Assembly (NCBI GenBank): GCA_943370145.1
Contig: CALRPY020000019.1
Location: 7,209-71,208 of the forward strand
Source of the DNA: Ga0077536 sp943370145
GTDB taxonomy: Bacteria > Pseudomonadota > Gammaproteobacteria > Ga0077536
Reading direction: 5' to 3'
DNA: 64,000 nucleotides
Shown here in pieces: positions 1 to 9,524 of this stretch (the first letter of the stretch is position 1; each line of letters begins with the position of its first letter). The notes beneath the pieces were generated by a model. It searched no databases, was not told where the DNA came from, and worked only from the letters and a program-made list of their open reading frames with translations. Made by a program: the position numbers and the translations under genes.

Positions 1-963
1 CTGGGCGAAGACGCCGGTACCGGACATGCGGGTACCGAAGGACGCATCGTTCAGTCGGCCGTCGCGCAGTTCCCGGACCAGCGAAAGCACGTGGGAGGCC
101 TTCAGCGGATAGTGCTGTTGCAGCCAGGCCTGGAACAGCGGATTGACCTCGCGCGGCAACCTGAGCATCACGTAGCCTGCATGCCGGCAGCCCGCCGCGG
201 CGGCGGCCGCGAGGATGTCTTCCATTTCACTGTCGTTCAGCGCGGGGATCACCGGCGCCACCATCACGCCGCAGCGGATCCCGGCCGACGCCAGCGCGCG
301 CAGGGCTTCGAGGCGCCGCTGCGGCGCCGAGGCTCGCGGCTCCAGGCGCCGCGCGAGTTCGTGATCCAGCGAAGTGATCGACAGGAAGACCTGCACGAGA
401 TCGTGCTTCGAAAGTTCCTGCAGCAGGTCGATGTCGCGCTCGACGAGCGCGGACTTGGTGACGATGCTGACCGGATGCCGGGTCTCGACCAGCACTTCGA
501 GGACCCTGCGCGTCACTGCATATTCGCGCTCGATCGGCTGGTACGCATCGGTGTTCGCACCGAGCATGATGGGCACGCACTGGTAGCGTGGCGCCGACAG
601 TTCGTTCCGCAGCACCGCCGCCGCGTCGACCTTGGCGAATAGCCTGCTTTCGAAATCGAGGCCGGGCGACAGGTCGAGGTAGGCGTGGGTCGGCCGCGCG
701 TAGCAGTAGGTGCAGCCGTGCTCGCAGCCGCGGTAAGGATTGATCGTCTGGTCGAACGGCAAATCGGGCGACTGGTTGCGACTGATGACGCTGCGCGGAC
801 GCTCCAGGCTCACCACCGTGCGCAGCCTGGCCTGTCCGTCTTCCGCGTCGCCCGGCCAGTCGTCGACCACCGCCTCGCGCCGCGTGTCGAGGTAACGCGG
901 GTCGGGCCTCGACGCGGAGCCGCGTCCCCTGGACGGGCGATCGTTCGGTGGGCCTTGTGTCAT
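1..963 (-). CDS. PA0069-family radical SAM protein (C-terminal end beyond window)
   Basis: The frame is open from an ATG at 963 to the window edge (321 codons), so the C-terminal tail is missing. An iron-sulfur motif of the radical SAM type, CX3CX2C, is visible at residues 80, 84 and 87 in the context NPYRGCEHGCTYCYAR. Radical SAM enzymes cleave S-adenosylmethionine at a [4Fe-4S] cluster to start radical chemistry. This subfamily resembles spore photoproduct lyase, but its reaction is not established. The Arg/Pro-rich N-terminus before residue 45 looks disordered. It is divergent from rmuC, with about 100 bp between the two starts. The family call is secure; substrate unknown. Confidence 0.9.
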   Translation of the reverse strand, partial: MTQGPPNDRPSRGRGSASRPDPRYLDTRREAVVDDWPGDAEDGQARLRTVVSLERPRSVISRNQSPDLPFDQTINPYRGCEHGCTYCYARPTHAYLDLSPGLDFESRLFAKVDAAAVLRNELSAPRYQCVPIMLGANTDAYQPIEREYAVTRRVLEVLVETRHPVSIVTKSALVERDIDLLQELSKHDLVQVFLSITSLDHELARRLEPRASAPQRRLEALRALASAGIRCGVMVAPVIPALNDSEMEDILAAAAAAGCRHAGYVMLRLPREVNPLFQAWLQQHYPLKASHVLSLVRELRDGRLNDASFGTRMSGTGVFAQ

Positions 964-1069
964 GCGCGTGGCGTTCCTGCCGTTCGACCTCGGGTGAAGG
1001 CCCAGCGTATCATTCCCGTTGCGACCCCGGGCACGCCCGCCGCCCCTCCATTGGACCTTGCAGAACCAG

Positions 1070-2491
1070 ATGACGGAGCATTTACGCGCCCTGCTGGCGA
1101 TCGCTGACGGCAGCGGGCCGCTGACAGCGCCCGCCGCGGGGCTCCTGCTCGCGACCGCCCTGCTCCTCGCGCTCGCATTGCGCTGGCGCGGGCGGCGGTG
1201 GGCGCGGCTCGAGTCACTGCTGGACGCCCAGCACGCCGCGGTCGTCGAGCTCAGGGCTCGTCTCGACCTGCTCTCGGAACTCGCGGGCACGACCCAGCAA
1301 CGGCAGGCCACCGATGCCACGACGCTGCGCGAACAGCTGCTCGAGCGCGGCGAGGCGGCCCGGCTCGCGGTCGTGAGCGGACTCGGCGAGCAGCGCACGA
1401 CGCTCGCGGAACAGTTCGGCGGACTGCGCGAGCAACTGCAGGCTGCGCTGGCCGCACACCGCACGACCTTCGAGCAGCGCCAGGCCGAAAGCGCACAGCG
1501 CCAGGCCGACGCCCTGCAGCTGGGTTTTGCGAACGTGCAGCGCCAGGTCGCCGACGCCCTGCAACGCAGCGCGACCGAGCTCGGCCAGCGGGTCGACGCG
1601 CTGACGCGCTCGACCGACGAACGGCTCAAGGACATCGCGGGCCAGGTCGACCGGCGGCTCGCCGACGGTTTCGAGAAGACGACCGCAACCTTCACCGACG
1701 TGCTCCAGCGGCTCGCGCTGATCGACGAGGCCCAGAAGAAGATAACCGCGCTTTCCGGCGATGTCGTCAGCCTGCAGCAGGTGCTGGCGGACAAGCGCTC
1801 GCGCGGCGCCTTCGGCGAAGTACAGCTCGCGGCGCTGGTCCGCAACGTGATGCCCGAGGCAAGCTTCCGCCTGCAGCACGGCCTGCCGAACGGCAGGATC
1901 GCCGACTGCGTGCTGTTCCTGCCGCCCCCGACAGGCACGCTTGCGGTCGATGCGAAATTCCCGCTCGAAGCCTACCGGCGGATGACCGACATCGCGCAGG
2001 GCGAACTCGAACGGCGGCAGGCCGAACGCCAGTTCAAGATCGACATCCGCAAGCACATCCGGGACATCGCGTCGAAGTACATCATCCCGAACGTGACGGC
2101 CGACGGCGCCATCATGTTCATTCCGGCCGAAGCGGTGTTCGCCGAAATCCAGGGCCATCACCCGGATCTCGTCGACGAAGCGCATGCGGCCCGGGTGTGG
2201 CTGGTGTCGCCGACCACGCTGTGGGCGGTGCTGACCACCGCCTGCACGGTGCTGAAGGACGCCGCGACACGCGAGCAGGTGGACATCATCCAGCACCACC
2301 TCGGGCATCTCGGCAAGGATTTCCAGCGCTTCCGCGAACGCATGGACCAGCTGGCACGGCACATCCAGCAAGCCCACGACGACGTACAGAAGGTCAATGT
2401 TTCCGCGCGGCGCATCGCCGACCGCTTCGACAAGATCGAGCAGGTCGAACTTGAACCATCCGATCGCGCGCGACTCGAAGACAGTCAATGA
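1070..2491 (+). CDS. rmuC: DNA recombination protein RmuC
   Basis: 473 residues. The chosen ATG places a hydrophobic segment at about residues 19-38 as an N-terminal membrane anchor. This is followed by a long Ala/Gln/Glu-rich coiled coil (about 45-230) and then the conserved RmuC nuclease-like domain (about 235-445), which contains a VDAKFPLEAY stretch typical of the family. RmuC limits inversions at short inverted repeats and is thought to act as a structure-sensitive nuclease; this is family knowledge. The open frame extends upstream to 1019 but gains only low-complexity residues, so the ATG at 1070 is preferred. The next gene begins about 100 bp downstream on the same strand. Confidence 0.93.
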   Translation: MTEHLRALLAIADGSGPLTAPAAGLLLATALLLALALRWRGRRWARLESLLDAQHAAVVELRARLDLLSELAGTTQQRQATDATTLREQLLERGEAARLAVVSGLGEQRTTLAEQFGGLREQLQAALAAHRTTFEQRQAESAQRQADALQLGFANVQRQVADALQRSATELGQRVDALTRSTDERLKDIAGQVDRRLADGFEKTTATFTDVLQRLALIDEAQKKITALSGDVVSLQQVLADKRSRGAFGEVQLAALVRNVMPEASFRLQHGLPNGRIADCVLFLPPPTGTLAVDAKFPLEAYRRMTDIAQGELERRQAERQFKIDIRKHIRDIASKYIIPNVTADGAIMFIPAEAVFAEIQGHHPDLVDEAHAARVWLVSPTTLWAVLTTACTVLKDAATREQVDIIQHHLGHLGKDFQRFRERMDQLARHIQQAHDDVQKVNVSARRIADRFDKIEQVELEPSDRARLEDSQ

Positions 2492-2593
2492 GCGTGCGGG
2501 AAATTGCGGCAGGCTGCTCATTCCGCGTGGAGAGCCGCCCGCGCGCCCCATCACCGACTACAGTTGCATAGGGAAATGGTCGACATCAGCGAC

Positions 2594-3394
2594 ATGAACC
2601 AACTCGAAGCGATCATCTTCGACGTCGACGGCACCATCGCCGACACGGAGGAACTGCATCGGCAGGCTTTCAACCGGGCCTTCGCCGAATTCACGATTCC
2701 GTGGGAATGGAGTCCGGCACTCTACGAAGCACTGCTCGAGATCTCGGGCGGACGCGAGCGCATCGACCACTACATGCGCGCGGAGCTCGCTAGGGGGCCG
2801 GCCGAAATCCTCACGCCGGACCTCATCAAGCTGATCCACGCACGCAAGACCGAAATCTATGCCGAACTGCTCCGCGCCGGGGAACTGAAGCTTCGCCCGG
2901 GCGTCGCCCGCCTCTTCGGCGAGGCCCGCGCGGCCGGCCTCCGGCTCGCGCTCGCCACCAGTTCGGCGCGCAGCAACCTCGACACGCTGCTCGACCTCAA
3001 CCTGCCCAGCGACTGGCGGGACTGGTTCGCCGCCATCGAGACCTGTGACTCGGTGGTCGAGAAGAAGCCTTCACCGGCGGTCTATCTCGCCGCGCTGAAG
3101 GGCCTGGGTGCACCGGCTGCCCGTTGCGTGGCCATCGAGGACACCGTGAACGGCCTGCGGGCCGCCGTGACGGCAGGCATCGTCGCCGTGATCACGACCC
3201 ACGCGTATACCCGAAGCCACCGCTTCGACGGCGCGGCGCTGGTCGTCGATGGCCTCGGCGAACCCGACCGGCCCTGCGCGGTGAGCGCGGGGTCGCTCGG
3301 CGGCGAGACCTGCGTGACCGTCTCCGCCCTGCGCCGGCTGCTGGCGCCGGCAGCGCAGCCCGCGCGGGCTGCGCGTCACACAGCCCGCGCCTGA
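2594..3394 (+). CDS. HAD-superfamily hydrolase, CbbY-like
   Basis: 266 residues. HAD motif I is at the extreme N-terminus (DVDGT, with nucleophile Asp10 and acid/base Asp12). Motif II is the Ser in LATSS, motif III the Lys in KKPSP, and motif IV the acidic pair in AIEDT. The helical cap between motifs I and II (about residues 18-95) is of the beta-phosphoglucomutase/CbbY type. CbbY removes phosphate from xylulose-1,5-bisphosphate in autotrophs, but relatives act on many sugar phosphates and no Calvin-cycle genes are nearby, so the substrate is open. Another in-frame ATG at 2576 is possible. It ends convergently with the protease gene, 16 bp apart. Confidence 0.88.
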   Translation: MNQLEAIIFDVDGTIADTEELHRQAFNRAFAEFTIPWEWSPALYEALLEISGGRERIDHYMRAELARGPAEILTPDLIKLIHARKTEIYAELLRAGELKLRPGVARLFGEARAAGLRLALATSSARSNLDTLLDLNLPSDWRDWFAAIETCDSVVEKKPSPAVYLAALKGLGAPAARCVAIEDTVNGLRAAVTAGIVAVITTHAYTRSHRFDGAALVVDGLGEPDRPCAVSAGSLGGETCVTVSALRRLLAPAAQPARAARHTARA

Positions 3395-3410
3395 GGGCCG
3401 CGTCACCCTC

Positions 3411-4796
3411 CTACTTGATCACGAGGTAGGCGGCCCGGTTGCCGCGCAGCACCCCGAGCAGGAGTTGCCCCTGGACCCGCGAGACGAGCCCCAGGAAGGA
3501 CTGGAGATCCGCGATCTGCTCGCGGTTGACCGACGTGATGACATCGCCCTCGCGCAGGCCCGCCGCCCAGGCAGGCGTTCCGGTCGTCACCTCGAACACC
3601 ATGATGCCGGCCACCTGGCCATAGTAGGGCGAATTCCGGGGAATCTCGCCGACGCTCACACCCGCCATGCGCTCGTTCTTGATTGCACCGCGCGCGGTGT
3701 TGGCAGTGCGCGCGCCGACCAGCGCCGACACCGTCATGCGCTTGCCGTCGCGCAGAACGTCCAGCGTCAGCTTGTCACCGATCCGGCGCAAGCCGACCTG
3801 GTTGCGAAGATCGGGCGCATCGCGCACTGTCCGACCGTTCACCGCGGTGACGACGTCGCCGGGCCTCAAGCCAGCCTTCTCGGCCGGTGAACCCGGCACG
3901 ATGTTGACGAGCACCGCACCCTGCATCGACGACAGCCCGAAGGCGTCGGCCAACGCGGGATCGAGATTCTGCATCTCGGCGCCCAGATATCCGCGGTTGA
4001 CCTCGCCGAACTCGACCAGTTGCTCCATGATCTGCCGTGCCATGTTGGCCGGAATCGCGAAACCGATGCCGATGTTGCCGCCACTCTGCGAGTAGATCGC
4101 CGTGTTGATGCCCACGAGTTCACCACGCAGGTTGACCAGCGCGCCGCCGGAGTTGCCCGGGTTGATCGACGCGTCGGTCTGGATGAGGTCTTCATAACCG
4201 GTGATGCCGAGTCCGCTGCGCGCGAGTGCGCTGATGATGCCCGACGTCACCGTCTGGCCGAGCCCGAACGGATTGCCGATCGCGACGACGAAGTCACCGA
4301 CCCGCGCATGATCCGAATTGGCGGCCGGCAGCGCCTGCAGATTCCCGGCCTCGATGCGAATCACCGCGACGTCCGTCTCGGGATCGGAGCCGACCAGCTC
4401 GGCGGCGAACTGCCGGCCGTCGTTGAGGCGCACGTTGATCTGGTCGGCATTCGCGATGACGTGATTGTTCGTCAGGACCAGTCCGCGCTGCGCGTCGACG
4501 ATGACCCCGGAACCAAGGCTCTGCGTCTTCCGCTCGCGCGGCATGTTGGGCAGATCGAAAAAGCGCCTGAAGAAGGGATCGCTGAACAGCGGGTGCTGCT
4601 CCATCTCGACGTGCCCGGCGGTCGAGATATTGACGACCGCTGGCATCACCCGCTCGAGCATCGGTGCGAGGCTCGGTACGGGCACGCCCGAGACCGCGTC
4701 GGGCAAGGCCGCGCGCACCGGGGCGCCAAAGGCGAGGAGCAGGGCGCCCAGGAGCGCCACGCTATGACGAATATGATTGAAGGCAGTTGCGCGCAC
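3411..4796 (-). CDS. degQ: Do-family periplasmic serine protease (DegQ/DegP-like)
   Basis: 461 residues with a signal peptide ending near AxA at residues 27-30. The trypsin-like S1C domain shows the full triad: His112 in TNNHVI, Asp142 in TDVAVI and Ser216 in NPGNSGGAL. Two PDZ domains follow (about 255-345 and 370-455), the usual order for DegP/DegQ/MucD. The protein degrades or chaperones misfolded envelope proteins in the periplasm. Which of DegP, DegQ or MucD it corresponds to cannot be decided from sequence alone; the short activation loop favours DegQ. It stands alone, 102 bp downstream of coq7 on the same strand. Confidence 0.93.
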   Translation of the reverse strand: MRATAFNHIRHSVALLGALLLAFGAPVRAALPDAVSGVPVPSLAPMLERVMPAVVNISTAGHVEMEQHPLFSDPFFRRFFDLPNMPRERKTQSLGSGVIVDAQRGLVLTNNHVIANADQINVRLNDGRQFAAELVGSDPETDVAVIRIEAGNLQALPAANSDHARVGDFVVAIGNPFGLGQTVTSGIISALARSGLGITGYEDLIQTDASINPGNSGGALVNLRGELVGINTAIYSQSGGNIGIGFAIPANMARQIMEQLVEFGEVNRGYLGAEMQNLDPALADAFGLSSMQGAVLVNIVPGSPAEKAGLRPGDVVTAVNGRTVRDAPDLRNQVGLRRIGDKLTLDVLRDGKRMTVSALVGARTANTARGAIKNERMAGVSVGEIPRNSPYYGQVAGIMVFEVTTGTPAWAAGLREGDVITSVNREQIADLQSFLGLVSRVQGQLLLGVLRGNRAAYLVIK

Positions 4797-4898
4797 GGCA
4801 TGAGACTCCGTCGTCGGAACGAATGGGCAGCAATATGTGGGTCGACGCGCGCCGCCTCAAGGCCAGGCGCGCAATCGGATTACGCGGGAGGCCGCCCG

Positions 4899-5570
4899 CT
4901 AGATGCGGGCAACCACGAACTTCATCACGGCGGCTTGCGCCTTCATGACGAGGCGCGCCGGCAGGGGCAGCCGGCGCGCGCCGTGGCGCACCGCATTCGC
5001 GGCGTGGCGCGCTTCGTCCCGCTGCATCTGGCGCAGAATCGCGGCGCTGCGCCGATCGGCGCGTGGCAGGCGCGCGAGGTGGTCTTCGAGGTGATCGACG
5101 ACCTGGCGTTCGGTTTCGTCGAGGAAGCCCATGCTCCATTCGTCGCCCAGCACGGCAAAGCCGCTGCCGATGGCATAGGCGCCCGCGAACCACAGCGGGT
5201 CGAGGCGGCTCGGATGGCTGTCGAGTTCTTCAAGGCGTTCCGCGCACCACGCGAGGTGCGCCGTCTCCTCGGCCGCCGCGTGCTCGAGCATGGACCGGAC
5301 CACGGGCTCGGTGGACCATGCGGCCTGCGCGCTGTAGAGCGCCTGGGCACAGATTTCACCTGTGTGGTTGACGCGCATCATGGCGGCCGAGCGTCGTCGC
5401 TCCGCCGGGGAAAGCTGGGGGTCGGGGACATCGACGCCGGGGTTGTGCGCCCCGGTTCGCGCACGTGGCGAGGCGCCCTTCAGGGCGCCGTCCAGGGCCA
5501 TGATGAGGCGGTCGGTCAGGCCATATGCCCGACCGTCTGCGGAAGTCTGCGCGAGCTTCAATGAAGGCAC
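4899..5570 (-). CDS. coq7: 3-demethoxyubiquinol 3-hydroxylase Coq7
   Basis: Di-iron monooxygenase that adds the last ring hydroxyl in ubiquinone synthesis. Numbered from the chosen GTG, the carboxylate and His ligands are Glu72 (NHTGE), Glu102/His105 (EETAH), Glu154 and Glu186/His189 (DEARH), the complete four-helix Coq7 set. The C-terminus ends in RI as in Pseudomonas homologues. Start choice: the first internal ATG (5501) would cut into the conserved TDRLI N-terminal segment, so an upstream start is needed. GTG at 5570 gives 223 residues, close to family length; TTG at 5561 is the alternative. The longer open frame reaching 5813 would run into rplM and is rejected. Confidence 0.9.
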   Translation of the reverse strand: MPSLKLAQTSADGRAYGLTDRLIMALDGALKGASPRARTGAHNPGVDVPDPQLSPAERRRSAAMMRVNHTGEICAQALYSAQAAWSTEPVVRSMLEHAAAEETAHLAWCAERLEELDSHPSRLDPLWFAGAYAIGSGFAVLGDEWSMGFLDETERQVVDHLEDHLARLPRADRRSAAILRQMQRDEARHAANAVRHGARRLPLPARLVMKAQAAVMKFVVARI

Positions 5571-5614
5571 CTCGAAATGCGTGTCAAAACAGGTGGATAG
5601 CGGCCCCGCCCTCG

Positions 5615-5643
5615 TTGACAAGCCCCGGGTCAGTCCGTAACAT
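5615..5643 (+). promoter_or_regulatory. Sigma-70 promoter for rplM-rpsI
   Basis: A perfect -35 hexamer TTGACA at 5615-5620 is separated by exactly 17 bp from TAACAT at 5638-5643 (4 of 6 matches to the -10 consensus). It lies 27 bp before the rplM start codon, leaving a leader of about 20 nt, and is oriented into the ribosomal protein pair. The region also serves as the upstream region of divergent coq7. Confidence 0.75.
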
Positions 5644-5670
5644 TGCGCCTCTTTTCGAGCAGGCGCAATC

Positions 5671-6099
5671 ATGAAGACGTTCACGGCCACTCCATCCACG
5701 ATCAAGCGCGACTGGTACGTAGTCGACGCGACCGACAAGGTCCTGGGTCGCCTCGCGGCCGGGCTCGCGCTCCGCTTGCGCGGCAAGCATAAACCGATTT
5801 TCACTCCCCACATGGATACCGGTGACTACATCATCGTCACCAATATCGAGAAGATCCGTGTGACGGGCGCGAAGCCCACCGACAAGAAGTACTACGACCA
5901 TTCCGGCTATCCGGGTGGCATGAAGGAAACCACCTTCGAAAAGCTGATGCAGAAGTCGCCCTCGTCAGCGCTGGAGCGTGCCGTCAAGGGCATGCTGCCG
6001 AAGGGCCCGCTGGGCCGGGCGATGTTCAAGAAACTCAAGATCTACGCCGGTCCGCATCACGAGCATGCGGCCCAACAGCCGCAACCCCTGGAATTTTAA
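5671..6099 (+). CDS. rplM: 50S ribosomal protein L13
   Basis: 142 residues, the same length as Escherichia coli L13. The N-terminus (MKTFTAT, then WYVVDA) and the segment HMDTGDYIIV are typical of the family. L13 is an early-assembling large-subunit protein that binds 23S rRNA and, in other bacteria, autoregulates its operon. It is followed after 3 nt by rpsI, the invariant partner, so the two are translated from one transcript. The promoter is at 5615-5643 and the terminator lies after rpsI. Confidence 0.98.
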   Translation: MKTFTATPSTIKRDWYVVDATDKVLGRLAAGLALRLRGKHKPIFTPHMDTGDYIIVTNIEKIRVTGAKPTDKKYYDHSGYPGGMKETTFEKLMQKSPSSALERAVKGMLPKGPLGRAMFKKLKIYAGPHHEHAAQQPQPLEF

Positions 6100-6102
6100 G
6101 CA

Positions 6103-6495
6103 ATGGCATCCGAATCCTATTACAGCACTGGCCGCCGCAAGAGCTCGTCCGCCCGCGTCTTCATGACCAGGGGCTCGGGCAACATCCGCATCAACGGCCG
6201 CACGCTCGACACCTACTTCGGGCGCGAAACCTCGCGGATGATCGTGCTGCAGCCGCTGGTGACCGCCGCGATGGAGCACAGCTTCGATATCGAAGCGACC
6301 GTGACTGGCGGCGGTATCTCGGGCCAGGCCGGCGCGCTGCGCCTCGGCATCACCCGCGCGCTGATGGTGTACGACGAAACGCTGCGTCGTCCGCTGCGCA
6401 CCGCAGGGTTCGTGACCCGCGATGCCCGCGAGGTCGAACGCAAGAAGGTCGGCCTGCACAAGGCCCGCAAGCGCCCGCAGTACAGCAAGCGCTAA
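6103..6495 (+). CDS. rpsI: 30S ribosomal protein S9
   Basis: 130 residues, equal to Escherichia coli S9. It starts MASESYYSTGRRKSS and ends in the basic KRPQYSKR tail, which reaches into the ribosomal P site and contacts the tRNA anticodon stem-loop. It is the second gene of the rplM-rpsI operon. A strong intrinsic terminator begins 9 nt after the stop codon. Confidence 0.98.
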   Translation: MASESYYSTGRRKSSSARVFMTRGSGNIRINGRTLDTYFGRETSRMIVLQPLVTAAMEHSFDIEATVTGGGISGQAGALRLGITRALMVYDETLRRPLRTAGFVTRDAREVERKKVGLHKARKRPQYSKR

Positions 6496-6504
6496 GCGTC
6501 TCTC

Positions 6505-6534
6505 AAAGCCCGGCTCTGCCGGGCTTTGTTTTTT
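6505..6534 (+). terminator. Rho-independent terminator of rplM-rpsI
   Basis: A perfect 10-bp stem, AAAGCCCGGC with GCCGGGCTTT, encloses a TCT loop and is followed by G and six T residues. It lies directly after rpsI, so ribosomal-protein transcripts should end here, before the small gene at 6580. Confidence 0.93.
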
Positions 6535-6579
6535 AGGGCGTTCAGGATGAACGCCATACAATAACAAGGAGGTTGTCCG

Positions 6580-6939
6580 ATGGAAACTCTATCCGAAGGT
6601 CTGCTGTGGTCCCGCTGTTGCGAGGTCGCGGCCCGGGTCTATCGTCAGCTCAGCACCTGGAACGATCGCGCATTTGCCGATCGCATCCTCGCCAATACCC
6701 TCGGCATTCCCGAACGCATGGCTGCCCGCCTCGCGGCGGATACCCAGGCCTCGCGCGCCGCACACGCGTTGGCCATGATCGAAGCGCTGACGGTGCTGCA
6801 GACCCAGCTCTACCTTGCCTGTGAATGCGGGCTCATCGAACGACAGGAATCCAACCGTCTCTGCTTCGAAGCTGCGACCCTGGCGCGACGACTGGCAGGA
6901 ACCCGCGAACAAGCTGCTCGTTGTGAGACATCGAGATAG
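6580..6939 (+). CDS. Small four-helix-bundle protein (23S rRNA IVS-protein-like)
   Basis: 119 residues, almost entirely helical, preceded by a consensus AAGGAGG ribosome binding site 7 nt before the ATG. The segment LTVLQTQLYLACECGLI (about residues 65-81) resembles the signature of four-helix-bundle proteins often annotated as intervening-sequence (S23) proteins, whose fold is known but whose function is not. The N-terminal half is more divergent than usual, so this may be a distant member. It lies between the rpsI terminator and tRNA-Gln, apparently with its own promoter. A TACAAT at 6557-6562 is too close to the start codon to be a convincing -10. Confidence 0.7.
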   Translation: METLSEGLLWSRCCEVAARVYRQLSTWNDRAFADRILANTLGIPERMAARLAADTQASRAAHALAMIEALTVLQTQLYLACECGLIERQESNRLCFEAATLARRLAGTREQAARCETSR

Positions 6940-6992
6940 AGACTGCCGGAAAATTCGGCTATCCTATGCGCCGACTTGAACCTGCGGTCCAC

Positions 6993-7066
6993 TGGGGGAT
7001 CGTCTAATGGTAGGACAACGGACTCTGACTCCGTCAGTCTAGGTTCGAATCCTAGTCCCCCAGCCA
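6993..7066 (+). tRNA. tRNA-Gln (anticodon CUG)
   Basis: The sequence folds as a complete cloverleaf. The acceptor stem is TGGGGGA (6993-6999) with TCCCCCA (7056-7062). There is a D arm with TAATGGTAGGA, a five-pair anticodon stem around the loop CTCTGAC (anticodon CTG, reading CAG), and a T arm containing GGTTCGAATCC. Discriminator G and the 3' CCA are encoded. It is a single tRNA with an intrinsic terminator about 40 nt downstream. Confidence 0.97.
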
Positions 7067-7105
7067 TCTCGCGCCGGCACGCGCGCGATGTGTAAGCCGC
7101 ACAGG

Positions 7106-7133
7106 AACCCCGCTCTCACGCGGGGTTTTTTTT
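7106..7133 (+). terminator. Rho-independent terminator after tRNA-Gln
   Basis: An 8-bp perfect stem, AACCCCGC with GCGGGGTT, encloses a six-base loop and is followed by a run of T residues to 7133. It ends the tRNA-Gln transcript. The remaining 258 bp to the next gene (7134-7391) hold no coding frame or RNA that I can recognise. Confidence 0.92.
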
Positions 7134-7391
7134 ATGCGTGTTCAATCGCTCATCGGCGCGCGGCCTTCCGCGCCACCGTCGACACCGCCACGGTCGGCAT
7201 CCCGCACCAAGCCCTCCGTTTGCGCGGCCCTGACGAGCGGGCACCTGTGGACACCATACTCTCGGCCTGGGCGGCGGCCTCCATTCGGTGTCGATTGGAT
7301 AAGCCCATGACTTCCCCTATCCTCGTCGGTTGCCGCCGGCGGCCTGCACTTGGCGCGCGGGCGCACGATCCGAAGCAGAGGAGGAACACGC

Positions 7392-8177
<786 letters not shown>

Positions 8178-8221
8178 GGCGGCACTGCCCACACCCGTTC
8201 AAACCCGAGAGGAACGCACAC

Positions 8222-9457
8222 ATGAGCGAAGCTTGGATCATCGACGCCTGCCGCACCCCACGCGGCATCGGCAAGCCCGGCAAGGGCGCGCTCGCGGAAT
8301 TCCACCCGCAGCATCTCGCGGCCGCGGTACTCAGGGCCATCGCGCAGCGCAATCGGCTCGACACCGCCGAAGTAGACGACATCATCTGGGGCACCAGCAC
8401 GCAGCGGGGCACGCAGGGCGGTGACCTCGCCCGCATGGCGGCGCTCGACGCCGGCTACGACATGCGCGCGAGCGGCGTGACGCTGGATCGCTACTGCGGC
8501 TCCGGCATCACCGCGGTCAATCTCGCCGCGGCGACCGTGATGGCCGGCAGCGAGGATCTGGTGATCGCGGGCGGCACCGAAATGATGTCGCTGTACGGCA
8601 CGCCGGCAATGAAGGGCTCGCCGTTCATGGACAGCGACAACCTGCGACTGCGCGCCGTGCATCCCCAACCGCACCAGGGCATCTGCGCGGATGCCATTGC
8701 AACGCTGGAGAACATCCCGCGCGAAGCGCTCGATGCACTGGGCGTCACCAGCCAGGTGCGCGCCGGGCGGGCGATTGCCGAGGGCCGTTTCGCGCGGTCC
8801 CTGGTGCCCGTGCACCGCGACGACGGCAGCATCGCGCTGGAGCGGGATGAACTGCCGCGGCCGAACACCACGCTGGCCGATCTCGCGGCACTCAAACCCG
8901 CTTTCGAAGCGATGGGCAATCATCCGCTGGACGAGGCCCAGACCACCTATGCGGGACTGGTGCGCCAGCGCTACCCGGACCTCCAGATTCGCCACGTACA
9001 CCACGCCGGCAACTCGTCCGGGGTGGCCGACGGGGCTGCCGCGGTGCTGCTCGCGTCACCCGAATACGCCCGCGCCCACGGCATGACACCGCGCGCGCGC
9101 ATCGTCGCGATGGCGAACGTCGGCGATTCGCCGACCCTGATGCTGAACGCGCCCGTGCCGGCCACGCGCAAGGTGCTGCAGAAGGCGAGGCTCGCGTTGG
9201 GTGACATCGACCTTTTCGAAATCAACGAGGCCTTCGCGGTCGTCACCGAGAAGTACATTCGCGACCTCGACCTGGACCGCGACAAGGTCAACGTCAACGG
9301 CGGCGCCATCGCGCTCGGCCACCCGATCGGCGCGACCGGCTCGATGCTGATAGGCACGGTGCTCGATGAACTCGAGCGGCAGGACAAGCAGTTCGGGCTC
9401 GTGACCATGTGCGCGGCGGGCGGCATGGCCCCGGCCATCATCATCGAGCGCATCTGA
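8222..9457 (+). CDS. Acetyl-CoA acetyltransferase family thiolase
   Basis: 411 residues. The acyl-accepting Cys92 is in RYCGSGITAVN, and the second-half motifs NEAFAVV, GGAIALGHPIGATGS (His367) and MCAAGGM (Cys397) are intact, giving the full Cys-His-Cys thiolase site. It either cleaves 3-ketoacyl-CoA or condenses two acetyl-CoA units. Position directly downstream of a hydroxyacyl-CoA dehydrogenase favours the degradative direction. The protein is slightly longer than classical thiolases because of an insertion between about residues 110 and 230. It ends convergently with the channel gene at 9525; 67 bp separate them. Confidence 0.92.
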   Translation: MSEAWIIDACRTPRGIGKPGKGALAEFHPQHLAAAVLRAIAQRNRLDTAEVDDIIWGTSTQRGTQGGDLARMAALDAGYDMRASGVTLDRYCGSGITAVNLAAATVMAGSEDLVIAGGTEMMSLYGTPAMKGSPFMDSDNLRLRAVHPQPHQGICADAIATLENIPREALDALGVTSQVRAGRAIAEGRFARSLVPVHRDDGSIALERDELPRPNTTLADLAALKPAFEAMGNHPLDEAQTTYAGLVRQRYPDLQIRHVHHAGNSSGVADGAAAVLLASPEYARAHGMTPRARIVAMANVGDSPTLMLNAPVPATRKVLQKARLALGDIDLFEINEAFAVVTEKYIRDLDLDRDKVNVNGGAIALGHPIGATGSMLIGTVLDELERQDKQFGLVTMCAAGGMAPAIIIERI

Positions 9458-9524
9458 CAAAAGCACGGAACCACGGATTCCGGACGTGGCCCGGCGCGCT
9501 CGACCGCGGCGGGCCGGCACCCGG

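Noticed and set aside
4020..5564. Plus-strand open frame of 514 codons spanning the Do protease and coq7
   Set aside because: Covers parts of two confirmed minus-strand genes and the gap between them.
5571..5813. Upstream extension of coq7 to an ATG at 5813
   Set aside because: It would overlap rplM on the other strand by more than 100 bp and add residues absent from all Coq7 proteins I know.
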